64,000 nucleotides of DNA from CBDHFQ01 sp965262565 (GCA_965262565.1 CBDHFQ010000007.1:434001-498000), one strand, 5' to 3'; counted from the stretch's first letter, positions 46,873 to 56,623 are shown. Numbers and translations: made by a program. Notes: generated by a model from the sequence alone, not told the origin.

Positions 46873-46973
46873 AGTTAATCCTATTTTTTGTCATTTATAA
46901 ATAGTCCCACTTTCCCTTAACTTATGTGCCTTAGGTGAGTTAATAAATTGTAAAATATCCAAATTGATAACGT

Positions 46974-47942
46974 ATGAAATCCCATTCTAATTTTTTGATT
47001 CCCATTTTTTTGTTATTGGTGGTTGTTTCGTGCCAATGGGAAAAGGCTCCTGACCAATCTTCCTCTTCTCAGGAAACTCAAGCCACCTTCGCCTCCTACA
47101 CAGAACCAGAAATGAGTAGTGATTTTAAAAATTATTGGTATCAGGGCAATGCGGAAATTACCAGCTATCAATTGAGTCAGGCGAGATATGGGGAACTTAG
47201 AGAAGGAAATGCAGTACTGATTTTTGTAACGGAGGATTTTTCTAAGGAAAAACAGGTCAAGTTAGATGGAGCTCCACAAGCAGGAGATGAGCGAGTACCT
47301 ATCCTTAAGCTAAATTATGTCAAGAAATTCAATACAGGGATCTATCCTTATTCCTTAATGCAGTCCATTTTTAGCCCAGTGGATCTTTATCAATATCCAC
47401 ATGCCATCAAAACGACTACGACCGTTCAGGAATGGTGTGGGCATGTCTTTACTCAAATCAATTGGAAAAAGGATAAGTATCTCGTTAATGGTTATTCCTA
47501 TTTTGAATCGGAAGGAGATGAGTCTTATTCCTTAAATGTCCAGTGGATGGAGGATGAGCTTTGGACCAGGATCAGAATAGCTCCTGAAGATCTTCCTACA
47601 GGTAGTTTCAAGATGATCCCTTCCCTGTTTTACACCAGATTGAAACATAAAGAGATAAAAGCGTATGAGGCCCAGGCGAAAGTGATGCAAAGTGAATCGG
47701 ATGAGCAGGCGATGACCTATATTATCGAATATCCGACCTTATCTCGAAGCCTGAGTATTCATTATGAAAAAGCTTTTCCTCATAAAATTTTGGGTTGGGA
47801 AGAAAACTATTCCGATGGATATGGTCCTGGTGCTTCTGTGCTGACAACCTCGGCCACCTTACAAGAATCCAAACAGATTGCTTATTGGAGCAAGAACAGT
47901 AATGCAGATGAATATCTTCGGACGGAACTTGGACTACCTTGA
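46974..47942 (+). CDS. Conserved Bacteroidota lipoprotein
   Basis: A 322-residue lipoprotein (lipobox LLLVVVSC, Cys20). It contains FKNYWYQGNAEITSYQLSQA, RYGELREGNAVLIFVTEDFS and KKFNTGIYPYSLMQSIFSPV, conserved in many Flavobacteriia-like genomes, where some entries carry the misleading name septum formation inhibitor Maf. I see none of the Maf nucleotide-pyrophosphatase motifs. The function is unknown. It is divergent from the TAXI gene with 101 bases between starts. Confidence 0.75.
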   Translation: MKSHSNFLIPIFLLLVVVSCQWEKAPDQSSSSQETQATFASYTEPEMSSDFKNYWYQGNAEITSYQLSQARYGELREGNAVLIFVTEDFSKEKQVKLDGAPQAGDERVPILKLNYVKKFNTGIYPYSLMQSIFSPVDLYQYPHAIKTTTTVQEWCGHVFTQINWKKDKYLVNGYSYFESEGDESYSLNVQWMEDELWTRIRIAPEDLPTGSFKMIPSLFYTRLKHKEIKAYEAQAKVMQSESDEQAMTYIIEYPTLSRSLSIHYEKAFPHKILGWEENYSDGYGPGASVLTTSATLQESKQIAYWSKNSNADEYLRTELGLP

Positions 47943-47978
47943 TGATAATTTAACGCTTATCAGAATTGTATCATCAAG
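47938..47978 (+). terminator. Hairpin overlapping the lipoprotein gene stop
   Basis: CTTGATGATA (47938-47947) pairs perfectly with TATCATCAAG (47969-47978) around a 21-base loop. It includes the stop codon and lacks a T run, so it may terminate weakly or stabilise the mRNA end. Confidence 0.4.
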
Positions 47979-48316
47979 GGATACAATAGCTTGTGGAAAA
48001 GAAGATAAGTAGGTTGGCTACAGGGCCCTTGATTGATACGGGCCAGGCAATGGTAGTATAAGATTATAAAAATTGAGGCTGTCTCGGTTTGAATATTGGA
48101 ATAATTTGTTTGCCTTCTCATAAATAATTAAACGAAAATTCAAAAAACTTATATTTTTATCTGAAATTCCTGAGGCACCATTGTGCTTTCAAACGTCTGA
48201 GAAAGTGATAATAGTTACTTTCACCCATTGATCTGCATAGTATCTTTCGAAAAAATTAGGTGGAAGCCGAAAAACCTTCAAAAGAGTAGGCAATACTTAA
48301 CAGTCCAAAAACTCCT
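47979..48316. other. Intergenic before the peroxiredoxin
   Basis: About 340 bases without a convincing gene. An 11-base GAGGCTGTCTC (48075-48085) recalls IS-end sequences but is too short to call. The region must carry the peroxiredoxin promoter. Confidence 0.35.
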
Positions 48317-48952
48317 ATGCCAATTAAACTTGGAGAAATCGTTCCAGATTTTGAAGCGACAACCACACAAGGTACTATTCGTTTTCACGAGTATATCAAC
48401 GGTAAGTGGGCAGTACTCTTCTCTCATCCTGCTAACTATACCCCGGTTTGTACTACTGAGCTAGGAACCGTTGCCAGAATCAAAGAGGAATTTGACAAGC
48501 GTAATACGGTTGTTATGGGATTGAGCGTAGATCCTATAGAAGATTTTGATGGTTGGTTGAATGACATTGCAGAAACTCAAGGTACCGTGGTAAATTTTCC
48601 GATCGTAGCTGATAGCGACCGCAAAGTAGCTATCATGTATGATATGCTTCATCCTGAAGCGGACGCAAAGTTTACTGTTCGTTCAGTATTCGTCATCGGC
48701 CCAGATAAAAAAGTCAAGCTGACGTTAACTTATCCCCCTTCCACGGGCAGAAATTTTGTAGAAATACTACGGGTAATTGATTCTCTTCAACTTACAGCTG
48801 ACTATCAGGTAGCCACACCAGCTGATTGGAAAGAAGGAGAAGACGTGATCATTTCTCCCTCGGTATCTAATGAAGAAATTCCCGGGAAATTTCCGAAAGG
48901 TCATAAAGTAGTAAAACCTTATTTGAGAACGACCCCACAACCTAATCGATAA
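48317..48952 (+). CDS. Peroxiredoxin, 1-Cys Prx6 type
   Basis: A 211-residue thiol peroxidase, cytoplasmic. The active site PANYTPVCTTELG holds the peroxidatic Cys45 with Pro38 and Thr42, and GLSVDPIEDFDGWLNDI, RSVFVIGPDKKVKL and LRVIDSLQLTADYQVATPAD are Prx6 landmarks. No resolving Cys is visible (only one Cys in the protein), consistent with 1-Cys enzymes. It reduces hydrogen peroxide and alkyl hydroperoxides. A GC-rich hairpin follows at 48983. Confidence 0.95.
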   Translation: MPIKLGEIVPDFEATTTQGTIRFHEYINGKWAVLFSHPANYTPVCTTELGTVARIKEEFDKRNTVVMGLSVDPIEDFDGWLNDIAETQGTVVNFPIVADSDRKVAIMYDMLHPEADAKFTVRSVFVIGPDKKVKLTLTYPPSTGRNFVEILRVIDSLQLTADYQVATPADWKEGEDVIISPSVSNEEIPGKFPKGHKVVKPYLRTTPQPNR

Positions 48953-48982
48953 GAGGGATTATCAATAGGAAACATTGAAATA

Positions 48983-49011
48983 CACCCGGACTCCATTAAG
49001 AGATCCGGGTG
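48983..49011 (+). terminator. Hairpin after peroxiredoxin
   Basis: CACCCGGA (48983-48990) pairs with TCCGGGTG (49004-49011) around a 13-base loop, 30 bases after the stop. No T run follows, so termination strength is uncertain. Confidence 0.5.
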
Positions 49012-49069
49012 CAATGTATAAAAACCTTTACTGATGATACTTATTTATACGTTCTATCCCCTATTCACC

Positions 49070-49426
49070 CTACTCTTTCACTATCTTCTTCACAAACACA
49101 TCTTGTAGATATTTGAACCGAATGTAATACACCCCAGGATGGTATCCACTCAAATCCATTTCCATGGACGTTGCTCCACTCATCTTAAAAGTGGTAATAG
49201 GAGACTGAATAATGTTAAAGACGGTTACTTCTACTTCAGGATAATCTACAGTACTTAAATCTATGGTAAGCTTATCAATTGCAGGATTGGGATAAACATT
49301 TACGTGTTCCAGTAAATGGGTGGGAATATGATGTTGTAGTTCACTTCCACTATTATCCGCTGCGTTCAGGAACATTGTCATTCCCAATAAGCTGAATCCT
49401 AAGAATAATGTGTATCGTATCAACAT
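49070..49426 (-). CDS. Minimal T9SS cargo (signal peptide plus sorting domain)
   Basis: A 118-residue secreted protein. After a signal peptide (LGFSLLGMTMFLNAA) and a short linker, almost the entire mature protein is a type IX secretion C-terminal sorting domain: VYPNPAIDKLTIDLSTVDYP, then MDLSGYHPGVYYIRFKYLQD and the basic end VKKIVKE. There is no cargo domain between signal and sorting signal. It might be a decayed remnant of a larger cargo or a functional small surface protein. Confidence 0.85.
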   Translation of the reverse strand: MLIRYTLFLGFSLLGMTMFLNAADNSGSELQHHIPTHLLEHVNVYPNPAIDKLTIDLSTVDYPEVEVTVFNIIQSPITTFKMSGATSMEMDLSGYHPGVYYIRFKYLQDVFVKKIVKE

Positions 49427-49594
49427 AATACAGTATGTTTATTTACTACAATACTAACACTCGAAGAACCCGGTTAATAACGATCCACCATGAACCTGGA
49501 TATTATGGTAATGAACGCTCCAATGTTTAGATTAAAAATATCATTATCATAAGGAAGACCTCTGGATAAGGTTAATCGTTGCACGTAAAACGAA

Positions 49595-49626
49595 CACTCG
49601 CTTAAATGAAATCATTTAAGCGAGTG
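49595..49626 (-). terminator. Hairpin downstream of the subtilisin pseudogene
   Basis: CACTCGCTTAAATG (49595-49608) and CATTTAAGCGAGTG (49613-49626) form a perfect 14-base stem with a 4-base loop. On the minus strand a TTCGTTTT stretch follows. It lies 30 bases after the restored stop of the peptidase at 49656. Confidence 0.6.
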
Positions 49627-49655
49627 ATATCCGAATAAAAACCTAAGCTTATTTG

Positions 49656-50950
49656 TTAATCTTTATCGTATTTCAAGACACTTTTATTTCCTGTTGGTGT
49701 ATTAACTTTTTGACTAAAATCTAGCTCATCACTGGCTGCAATCGCAAGAATTCCAGCCACATGTGGTGCTGCCATAGAAGTACCTGAAAGGATCGCCAGC
49801 GTATTATCTTTATACAAAGAGACTATATTAGTTCCTGGGGAAAGTACATATCTGTTACCAGCATGCCTTCCATAATTTGAAAAAGAGGCGAATCTGTGAG
49901 AACGGAATCTAGGGCTCCTACCACATATACTCCATCTCTGTTAACCTTAGCAGGCGAAAATTCATCTGCATCTATTCCGTAGTTTCCCGCTGCCACCACG
50001 ACAATAGCACCATAGTCATCAAAATCTTTGACAATAGCATTGATAGTCCTATGAGCTTCAGTTCCAAGACTAATGTTGATAATATCGCCCGATCTGACAT
50101 TGTCCCTTACATATCTTAATGCATCAATTAGTTGCCATTCATCCCCTTCTCCGGAAGCACCTATTACTTTGATAGCTATTACTTCTATTCCAGCCGCAAT
50201 TCCGGTAATGCCAATACTATTATCTTTTGCTCCAATGATACCCGCTACATGTGTTCCGTGGCCCAATTCATCATCAGGCGAATTTGAATATTGATCAAAG
50301 TTTCTACTTAATTCAGTATTGATATTTAGATCTGGATGATCCATATCAATTCCTGTATCTACCACCCACACTCGCTTAGAACTTTTGCTCATATCCTTAT
50401 ATCCTCCCACACTGCTGACTGTGTACCAATTGTGAGTTTGGGCAATAGCCTGAGTTGCCGGAACTAAAATAGATCTGAAGTAAGGATCCAGGATATCGGG
50501 AACACTCATAGCAATTACTTTATTTGGTCTTACTTCCTCTACCATTCCATTCATTTCTAAGGTCGATATGTCTTCCTCACTTACATTCTGGAGTAAAATT
50601 GAAGGGAAATCCCGATTCACAGAAAATGATTTAATATTTTTTTCATTCAATCGTATATCTGTTAGCATGTCAAGGGATATCTTCTCCAATTCACTTTTAT
50701 ATGCTGTTTCGCTTCTACTACTCAATGCTTGTTGTAGTTCTGCTGCTTCCTTATTAAATGACACAATGTATTCACCGTTCCTTGCATCTTTTATTTCCTG
50801 AGAAACGATGTAGGCAGGCGTTTCTTGTATGTCAGCGACTTCTTCATTCTCTATTATGATGTCTTCTTCTTTTTGGCACGCGCTTGTTAGAATAAGAATA
50901 GATAGGGTAAATGTATACCAGGGGATGTATTTTGAGAAATACGTTAGCAT
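49656..50950 (-). pseudogene. S8 subtilisin-like peptidase, frameshifted
   Basis: The frame from 50950 encodes a lipoprotein signal (LTSAC, Cys25), an inhibitor I9-like propeptide (residues 58-148) and the first part of a subtilisin: VWVVDTGIDMDHPDLN with Asp198 and ELGHGTHVAGIIG with His231. After residue 357 (DSPLF) the frame goes wrong at a run of five A (plus strand 49880-49884). Adding one base restores SNYGRHAGNRYVLSPGTN and the catalytic Ser motif LSGTSMAAPHVAG, to a TAA at 49656. So one base is missing, and without it the Ser is lost. It is either a recent pseudogene or a homopolymer reading error. Confidence 0.88.
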
Positions 50951-51254
50951 AATAAAGATTTATTAATTAATTATTGATTGATTCTAAATTATCTTAAATG
51001 AACCATTATATAAAGTTATATTCATGAAATATATAATTATAAACATTTACGATTTTTTGTAATATACATCAATTCATGTCAGGGATACTCATCTTGATAA
51101 CATGCATGAACGGAGCGTATTTAACGCTGAACAGTCAAAAATATGGAATGAATAAAAATATCTTTAACATGGGAAATTGAGATACATTATTCTTCGTTCA
51201 TATCTTCCAAAAAATCTTACAGCTGTAATTCCGAGAAACCTTATATTACCCCAT
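50951..51254. other. Intergenic between peptidase and transporter genes
   Basis: About 300 AT-rich bases. I see no gene, terminator or repeat beyond the promoter that the peptidase gene needs. Confidence 0.4.
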
Positions 51255-53633
51255 TTAAGTGATGGGCTTTTCTCTATCGGTGTGTACAAAAAGAATATTC
51301 CCCACATCATTATATCCTTCGAATACAGCTTCCTGGTAATGGCGTAAAGCTTCATGACGGAATCCGATAAGAGTTAGATCTGCATCAGCCGAGTGCTTAC
51401 AAATAATAGACTTGGTACTAATTTCATCTTTGCGAGCGATGACCTCGACATTCTTTCTTGAAATAGCCAATCTCCCTGCCTCTATCATGGATAATAATTT
51501 TTCTCTTTGTTTCTCCACTTCAGCTTCAGGATACATGGCAAAGATCTTTATTTCTCCTTTTCTCCATTCGGGATGTCCCAGAATAATATAAGCCAACAAA
51601 ATCATCATATTTCCATTTTCATAATCGTCTGAGGTGATCCAAATATGAATCTGTTGTTTATATCCGTAGCCTTTAGGAGAACTGGCTAAAATGCAGATAT
51701 CAAAATCTGCTGCCTTAATCAGATTGTAATTCTTTAACACATCCTGTAATTGGGCGGTATCATCTCTGCTGAATTCGAACAATATCATATTGTTATCCTG
51801 TCCTGAAATACCAGGAATTTGTAATACCTGAGCTACTGCAGAGGTGTACGAAGGACTGATAATCGTGTCTACAAATACATTACTTTTACTTACTTTTGCC
51901 CGGTTCAACAAGCGTTTAAGCACTTGTTTTGATTTGATCACCGTTTCTCTGCTATAGTAATCTTCTATCAGATGTATATAAGTTCCAAACCCATATCTGT
52001 AGGAAATAAATCGAACCATATCGAAACCGGAAGTCCGCAAAAAGGAATAGCGAGAAATACACACCATAGAAGGTACCCAGTATTCTTCTGCACTTTCTTC
52101 CTGTGTTGCCGTTTGCAATAATACCCTTAAGGAACGGCTAATCTGAAAAATCACTCCCTGAAAGATCCTTACCATCCCGCCTGTATTGGGATTGTATTTG
52201 CTCACCCAAAAGTAGATAGCTACCATCAAGACGATAGATCCAATGGCATAGGCAGTTTTCATCTGAAACATCAACCAAATACACAAAATAGCTCCAGGTA
52301 AGGACAACCACCAGCGCGAATTAAATGAAGGTCTGTATGCAGGATTAGCAGAAAAATGTTCCAAAAAGGAAATTAAACAAATGGCTCCATACGTCACCAT
52401 AAAAAACATGGATATAATTTCTGCCACAAAATCTACATCGCCAAACAGCACAAAAATAAAAGCAATAACGATCGTAATCAATGATCCATTGATCGGCTCA
52501 TCATCTCTTTTTCGAATTTCGGCTAACCATTCATTGGCCGCCTGAAAAGGGATGACTTTATCCACACCCAACGCTTGTAACGTCCTGGGTGCCACCAGAA
52601 TTGATCCAAGGGCGGAAGAAATGGCCGCCGCCGCTAATCCTATGGGAATAATCGGGGGCCAAATCGCAATTTTCCCCATCACCAGGATTTCTTTATTTGC
52701 CAACATTTCAGGAGACACGGAAAATGCTAATTTAAAAGCCACGGCCATATATATAACCATTCCTACTACCGTCGCTGTCAATGTCCCTAAGGGAATGGAT
52801 TTTCCTGGCTCCTTTAAATCTCCCGAAAGCCCCAATCCAGCAATAATTCCAGTGAAGGCAGGGAAAATGATGGTAAATACCGTAAAAAAGGGAACAGGAA
52901 CACTATCCTCTGGAGCTACATCGGGAAACATCTCTTTAAACTTCGCCGGATCAAAAGTAGAGGTAAATACTTCCTGAAAAGTCGCTGGTTCATAGTCCGT
53001 TGATCCTATAAAAAATAAGAATAGCGAAAAGAATAAAATGGCAGCAACCGCATATAATAAATTCATGCCCGAATTTGCTCCCCTGGACATGACTAATAAG
53101 CCTAAAAAGATCATCGTCGGAATACTGACCAATCGATAGCCCAAATGATATACCTGATATCCCCACTCAGCTTCTATCCAATCAAATACAGGTCCAAAGG
53201 ATTGGGCAAAAGCGATAACATAAAAAGCAACACTGATGGCCTGAGATAAATAAAGTGCTATCCCGATGGCTCCCCCAATATTCAATCCAAAAGACCTTGA
53301 TATAATATAATAAGCCCCTCCTCCTTCTACTCTTTGGTTCGTAGCGATTTCTGCAATTGCCATCGCTGTGGGAATAGTCACCAGATGACCCAATAATACG
53401 ATCAATAAGGTTCCCAATAAACTTACCTGGCCTACTGCCCACCCGAATCGCAAAAAGAGGATCGCTCCAAGAATCGTACAGATAGAAGTGAGAAATACTG
53501 GTAAGGTCCCAAATTTTTTGGAGGGTATCTGAGTTGAAACTTTGCTACCTGGTGTAGAAGGTTTTTTAGGTTCCTGCTTAGAACCTGCAAGGTCATTCTT
53601 TTTTTCCGCAACGACTTTTCCTATCATGCTCAT
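51255..53633 (-). CDS. SLC12-like cation-chloride cotransporter
   Basis: A 792-residue membrane transporter of the APC superfamily, bacterial branch of Na-K-Cl/K-Cl cotransporters. About 12 transmembrane helices lie between residues 45 and 480, with LTSICTILGAILFLRFGWAV, EGGGAYYIISRSFGLNIGGA and GLGLSGDLKEPGKSIPLGTL, typical of SLC12 proteins. The C-terminal 280 residues are a cytoplasmic regulatory domain, ending in KSIICKHSADADLTLIGFRH. It should move chloride and/or amino-acid-type solutes with cations for volume and osmotic balance; the transported ions are inferred only. The gene stands alone on the minus strand. Confidence 0.88.
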   Translation of the reverse strand: MSMIGKVVAEKKNDLAGSKQEPKKPSTPGSKVSTQIPSKKFGTLPVFLTSICTILGAILFLRFGWAVGQVSLLGTLLIVLLGHLVTIPTAMAIAEIATNQRVEGGGAYYIISRSFGLNIGGAIGIALYLSQAISVAFYVIAFAQSFGPVFDWIEAEWGYQVYHLGYRLVSIPTMIFLGLLVMSRGANSGMNLLYAVAAILFFSLFLFFIGSTDYEPATFQEVFTSTFDPAKFKEMFPDVAPEDSVPVPFFTVFTIIFPAFTGIIAGLGLSGDLKEPGKSIPLGTLTATVVGMVIYMAVAFKLAFSVSPEMLANKEILVMGKIAIWPPIIPIGLAAAAISSALGSILVAPRTLQALGVDKVIPFQAANEWLAEIRKRDDEPINGSLITIVIAFIFVLFGDVDFVAEIISMFFMVTYGAICLISFLEHFSANPAYRPSFNSRWWLSLPGAILCIWLMFQMKTAYAIGSIVLMVAIYFWVSKYNPNTGGMVRIFQGVIFQISRSLRVLLQTATQEESAEEYWVPSMVCISRYSFLRTSGFDMVRFISYRYGFGTYIHLIEDYYSRETVIKSKQVLKRLLNRAKVSKSNVFVDTIISPSYTSAVAQVLQIPGISGQDNNMILFEFSRDDTAQLQDVLKNYNLIKAADFDICILASSPKGYGYKQQIHIWITSDDYENGNMMILLAYIILGHPEWRKGEIKIFAMYPEAEVEKQREKLLSMIEAGRLAISRKNVEVIARKDEISTKSIICKHSADADLTLIGFRHEALRHYQEAVFEGYNDVGNILFVHTDREKPIT

Positions 53634-53752
53634 TCCGTCAAAGTATACAAATTTTCCCTTTGCTTGATGTATACGGCGCTTCCAATTATTCGGCTAAAAA
53701 AAGTAAATATCAATCTTTTTCCTCTCTCTCTCTTTCATACAACCACACATCG

Positions 53753-53780
53753 TAACGCATCTACACTATAACGCATCTAC
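53753..53780. repeat. Two direct copies of TAACGCATCTAC
   Basis: TAACGCATCTAC occurs at 53753-53764 and 53769-53780, spaced 16 bases start to start, in the upstream region of the transporter gene. Next to it is a CT-repeat tract near 53720-53735. These could be regulator sites or simple slippage products. Confidence 0.4.
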
Positions 53781-53831
53781 TATCAAAATTATGCTACCAT
53801 GATCAGATATACCTATAACTCTCTTTCCATA

Positions 53832-55544
53832 TCACGGCCGATTCTCAACTACCTCACTTTCTTTATACCCATATCTAATGGCTTTGGTACGAATCCCCAC
53901 CTCTTCCTTCATCTCAACAGGTCCTGAATACAATAACCAATGGGAAGTGTTTTCCTCTCCCTCAATAAATTGATAGCCTATAGATGCTCCTGCTGCTGTT
54001 GTTATGTGCCAATGATGATCTTTCATGCTAATAGTTGGAGAAGGAGTTACTGGTTGTTGCCCATCAGGATACATCTGTTGTCGAATCTCTGCTTCTGGGC
54101 GTTCTCCCATATCTCCCGACTCCCCTCTCCAGGCCGCCAATGCATGTCTTAATTCACTCACTTTATCCTTTAGTGCTGGATCATCTATTAGATTGTTGAC
54201 CTCATGCGGATCTTTAGTTAAATCATACAATTCTTCCACCGGTTTGGACTCAAACCATCGTTGAGGCGGTCCCGATAATTCTCCATTTCTGTGTAATTCT
54301 CTCCATACTGGATTAGAAGCAATTAATTCAGCATAGGATAATGGATAACTATAAGGAATATCAGGAGACAGATTGTGAATAAACTTATATCGCTTATCTC
54401 TTATGGCTCGTATTTGATCCAACAACTCATCCGTCCTATCTCTAGCCGCATATATGTACTCCCTCTCTTCCCCATCTTGCGCTCCTAAAAACGGAACTCC
54501 CTGCATATGGTCAGGCAGCTTTATTCCAGCCAGTGATATCACCGTTGGCCCAAAATCTACAAAACTCACCATCCGCTCTGTTTCACTTCCTGCTGCCAAG
54601 GTTCCCGGCCAACGAATTATCAACGGCACCTTAATTCCCGAATCGTATAACCACCGCTTTCCTCTCGGTAGACAAGAACCGTGGTCAGAAAAGAAAAATA
54701 CGATCGTGTTTTCCAATAGCCCGGCCTTTTCTAATTCTGACACTCGTTCTCCTACCCATTGGTCCATGAGATGAATATTGTCGTACATCCTCGCTACATC
54801 TTTCCGAAAGACGTCATTTTCAGGATAATAAGGAGGCAAAAACACTTCCTCAGGATCTGTCACTTTTTCAGGATTCCATTTGGCCAGTGCTCGGTAGTGT
54901 CCCGCATTTTTACCTTCTTGTTCCAATGAATCTGCGACCTCATTAGCTGTATGTGCAGGGAATAATTTACTTTCGTGCGTAGTAGTTGAATTGAATACAG
55001 CAAAGAAGGGTTGGTCGGGATCGGGCCTGTTCACCCAATGTGCCTCACTTCCACTTTCATCCCATATGGTAAAAGGCAGCCCAAACTGATAATCTGTCTT
55101 GGAATTATTGGTACAGTAATATCCCGCCGCTCTCAAATACTCTGTAAACCCTTTCACTTCAGGAGGAGGTACTCCCACATAAGGCTCACAATAAGGATTG
55201 TTTTTCGTGGTCGTACGATGATGCATGGTGCCAATGCTCGTCGGATAACAGCCTGTAATCAGCGCGGACCGACTGGGAGAACATACGCCTGAAATGGAAA
55301 ATGCATTCGTATACAGGAGCCCTTCTGCAGCTAATTGGTCGATATGGGGCGTTTGAGCCATCGAATCTCCATAACATCCCAGACGTGGACTCATATCTTC
55401 CGTAGTGATCCAAACAATATTAGGCGGTTTGGTTTGGGATTGGCTATTGGCATTCATATTAAACCATAGCAAGCAAACGAATATTCCCAGCACCTTTTTT
55501 TGTGCCAATGGTGCAAGCATAATATGTAAATAATTCGTATTCAT
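53832..55544 (-). CDS. Type I sulfatase, exported
   Basis: A 570-residue secreted sulfatase, homologous to the N-terminal half of the fusion at 27533-30625. After a signal peptide it has NIVWITTEDMSPRLGCYGD (metal Asp residues), SGVCSPSRSALITG with Cys88 as formylglycine precursor, and TIVFFFSDHGSCLPRGKR. The C-terminal 60 residues form the same chitobiase-like domain (HWHITTAAGASIGYQF). It removes sulfate esters from an unknown substrate, probably a polysaccharide. It is followed on the transcript upstream by the Nif3-like gene, only 12 bases away, so the two are an operon. Activity needs a formylglycine-generating enzyme, not seen in the window. Confidence 0.92.
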   Translation of the reverse strand: MNTNYLHIMLAPLAQKKVLGIFVCLLWFNMNANSQSQTKPPNIVWITTEDMSPRLGCYGDSMAQTPHIDQLAAEGLLYTNAFSISGVCSPSRSALITGCYPTSIGTMHHRTTTKNNPYCEPYVGVPPPEVKGFTEYLRAAGYYCTNNSKTDYQFGLPFTIWDESGSEAHWVNRPDPDQPFFAVFNSTTTHESKLFPAHTANEVADSLEQEGKNAGHYRALAKWNPEKVTDPEEVFLPPYYPENDVFRKDVARMYDNIHLMDQWVGERVSELEKAGLLENTIVFFFSDHGSCLPRGKRWLYDSGIKVPLIIRWPGTLAAGSETERMVSFVDFGPTVISLAGIKLPDHMQGVPFLGAQDGEEREYIYAARDRTDELLDQIRAIRDKRYKFIHNLSPDIPYSYPLSYAELIASNPVWRELHRNGELSGPPQRWFESKPVEELYDLTKDPHEVNNLIDDPALKDKVSELRHALAAWRGESGDMGERPEAEIRQQMYPDGQQPVTPSPTISMKDHHWHITTAAGASIGYQFIEGEENTSHWLLYSGPVEMKEEVGIRTKAIRYGYKESEVVENRP

Positions 55545-55556
55545 TCAGTTAAGGGG

Positions 55557-56471
55557 TTATATGTATTGGAAAGGGGAGCCAGCAGGAATATGGGTGGTAG
55601 GAATATCAGGTACTTCCTCATTGAGCCAATCAGCTAACCACTTCATACCCATTTCTTCTGTTTCTACATGGCCTGCAATAATTAAGGCTTTCTTTTTTCC
55701 GGCATGAATCGCATCTCTCACATATTCGCTCACTTCCCATTGATTAATTTCTCCGACAATTAATGCCTCTACATCAGTCTCTTCCATAAATTGAATCTGT
55801 CTGGCCCCTCCAGGAGCCCCAACCATATGCCCCAAGGTAGATATCTTCATGTCCAGATCACCTATAAATTTAATCTTCGCTGTTCCCAATTGCTCTTTTA
55901 TTGTTTGGATGAGGGTTTCTAACGTTTGTGGGGGAAGTTCAAATTGGTTCCAGCGCTCCCCTACTCTATACTTCTCCCACCCCAATGCTTCTGTGGTGGC
56001 TTTCACTATCGGATCTGGCGAAATGGTATGCATATAATCGTGATAGCGCCAAACGACGATCCCGTTATCCTCCAGCATCTTTCGCTTATATTGGTAGATC
56101 GAGTTATTCGTTAACGCATCCGTTTCATCCAAATGGTTGTAAAAGGTAGGTTCATGTGTAACAATAAAGTTGTACCCTTTGTCAATGGTTTGTTGGATCA
56201 CCTCGCAATTAGCCATAAAGGTTGTGGTAATTCCTTTGAGGGTTTGTTGGGCGTCTCCCACTTTTACGATATCCACCGTCTGTTCGAAAGCTTGGGAGGT
56301 TGCTGCCTGGATCAGTATGTCTATCACATCCTGTATGGTTTCTATGTTTTTATTTGAAGATAAGTTAGCCCAGGCAGAAGGTAATATCATGCTGGTAGCT
56401 GCGGTAGCCACGGTTTTGGAAAAATGTCTTCGCGACATAGGATGGTTTGAAAGAGCAAGCGGGTTCTTCAT
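55557..56471 (-). CDS. Tat-exported Nif3-like dinuclear-metal protein
   Basis: A 304-residue protein of the Nif3/YbgI family. Residues 10-36 form a Tat signal (MSRRHFSKTVATAATSMILP), unusual since Nif3 proteins are normally cytoplasmic. The dimetal motifs are visible: IVTHEPTFYNHLDETDALT near residue 105 and IAGHVETEEMGMKWLADWL near the C-terminus. Nif3-family proteins bind two metals and some act as GTP cyclohydrolase-like or hydrolase-like enzymes, mostly uncertain. It is first in a two-gene operon with the sulfatase. The start at 56471 precedes the twin-Arg motif. Confidence 0.85.
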   Translation of the reverse strand: MKNPLALSNHPMSRRHFSKTVATAATSMILPSAWANLSSNKNIETIQDVIDILIQAATSQAFEQTVDIVKVGDAQQTLKGITTTFMANCEVIQQTIDKGYNFIVTHEPTFYNHLDETDALTNNSIYQYKRKMLEDNGIVVWRYHDYMHTISPDPIVKATTEALGWEKYRVGERWNQFELPPQTLETLIQTIKEQLGTAKIKFIGDLDMKISTLGHMVGAPGGARQIQFMEETDVEALIVGEINQWEVSEYVRDAIHAGKKKALIIAGHVETEEMGMKWLADWLNEEVPDIPTTHIPAGSPFQYI

Positions 56472-56576
56472 AGGTTCATCGTAGTGTAGTTGAATATACA
56501 TTTATGTGGGAAGATTTAAAAATATAGTAGTTGAAGGCGAGGGATAGACAGATGTTAGAAATTAATTTAGCAAAAC

Positions 56577-56595
56577 TAATTTTGGCATAATTTTG
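56577..56595 (+). promoter_or_regulatory. Bacteroidota-type -7 elements (TAATTTTG twice)
   Basis: TAATTTTG occurs at 56577-56584 and 56588-56595, matching the Bacteroidota -7 consensus TAnnTTTG, 29-40 bases upstream of the ATG at 56624. A matching -33 element is not obvious, so this is a candidate only. Confidence 0.4.
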
Positions 56596-56623
56596 GCCTT
56601 CAAAATACCAAAAAATACATCAA

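Noticed and set aside
46974..47942. Maf septum formation inhibitor
   Set aside because: The name circulates for similar lipoproteins, but no Maf motif is visible and the protein carries a lipoprotein signal.
48075..48085. GAGGCTGTCTC resembling an insertion-sequence terminal repeat
   Set aside because: Only 11 bases, no partner repeat, no target duplication and no transposase remnant nearby.
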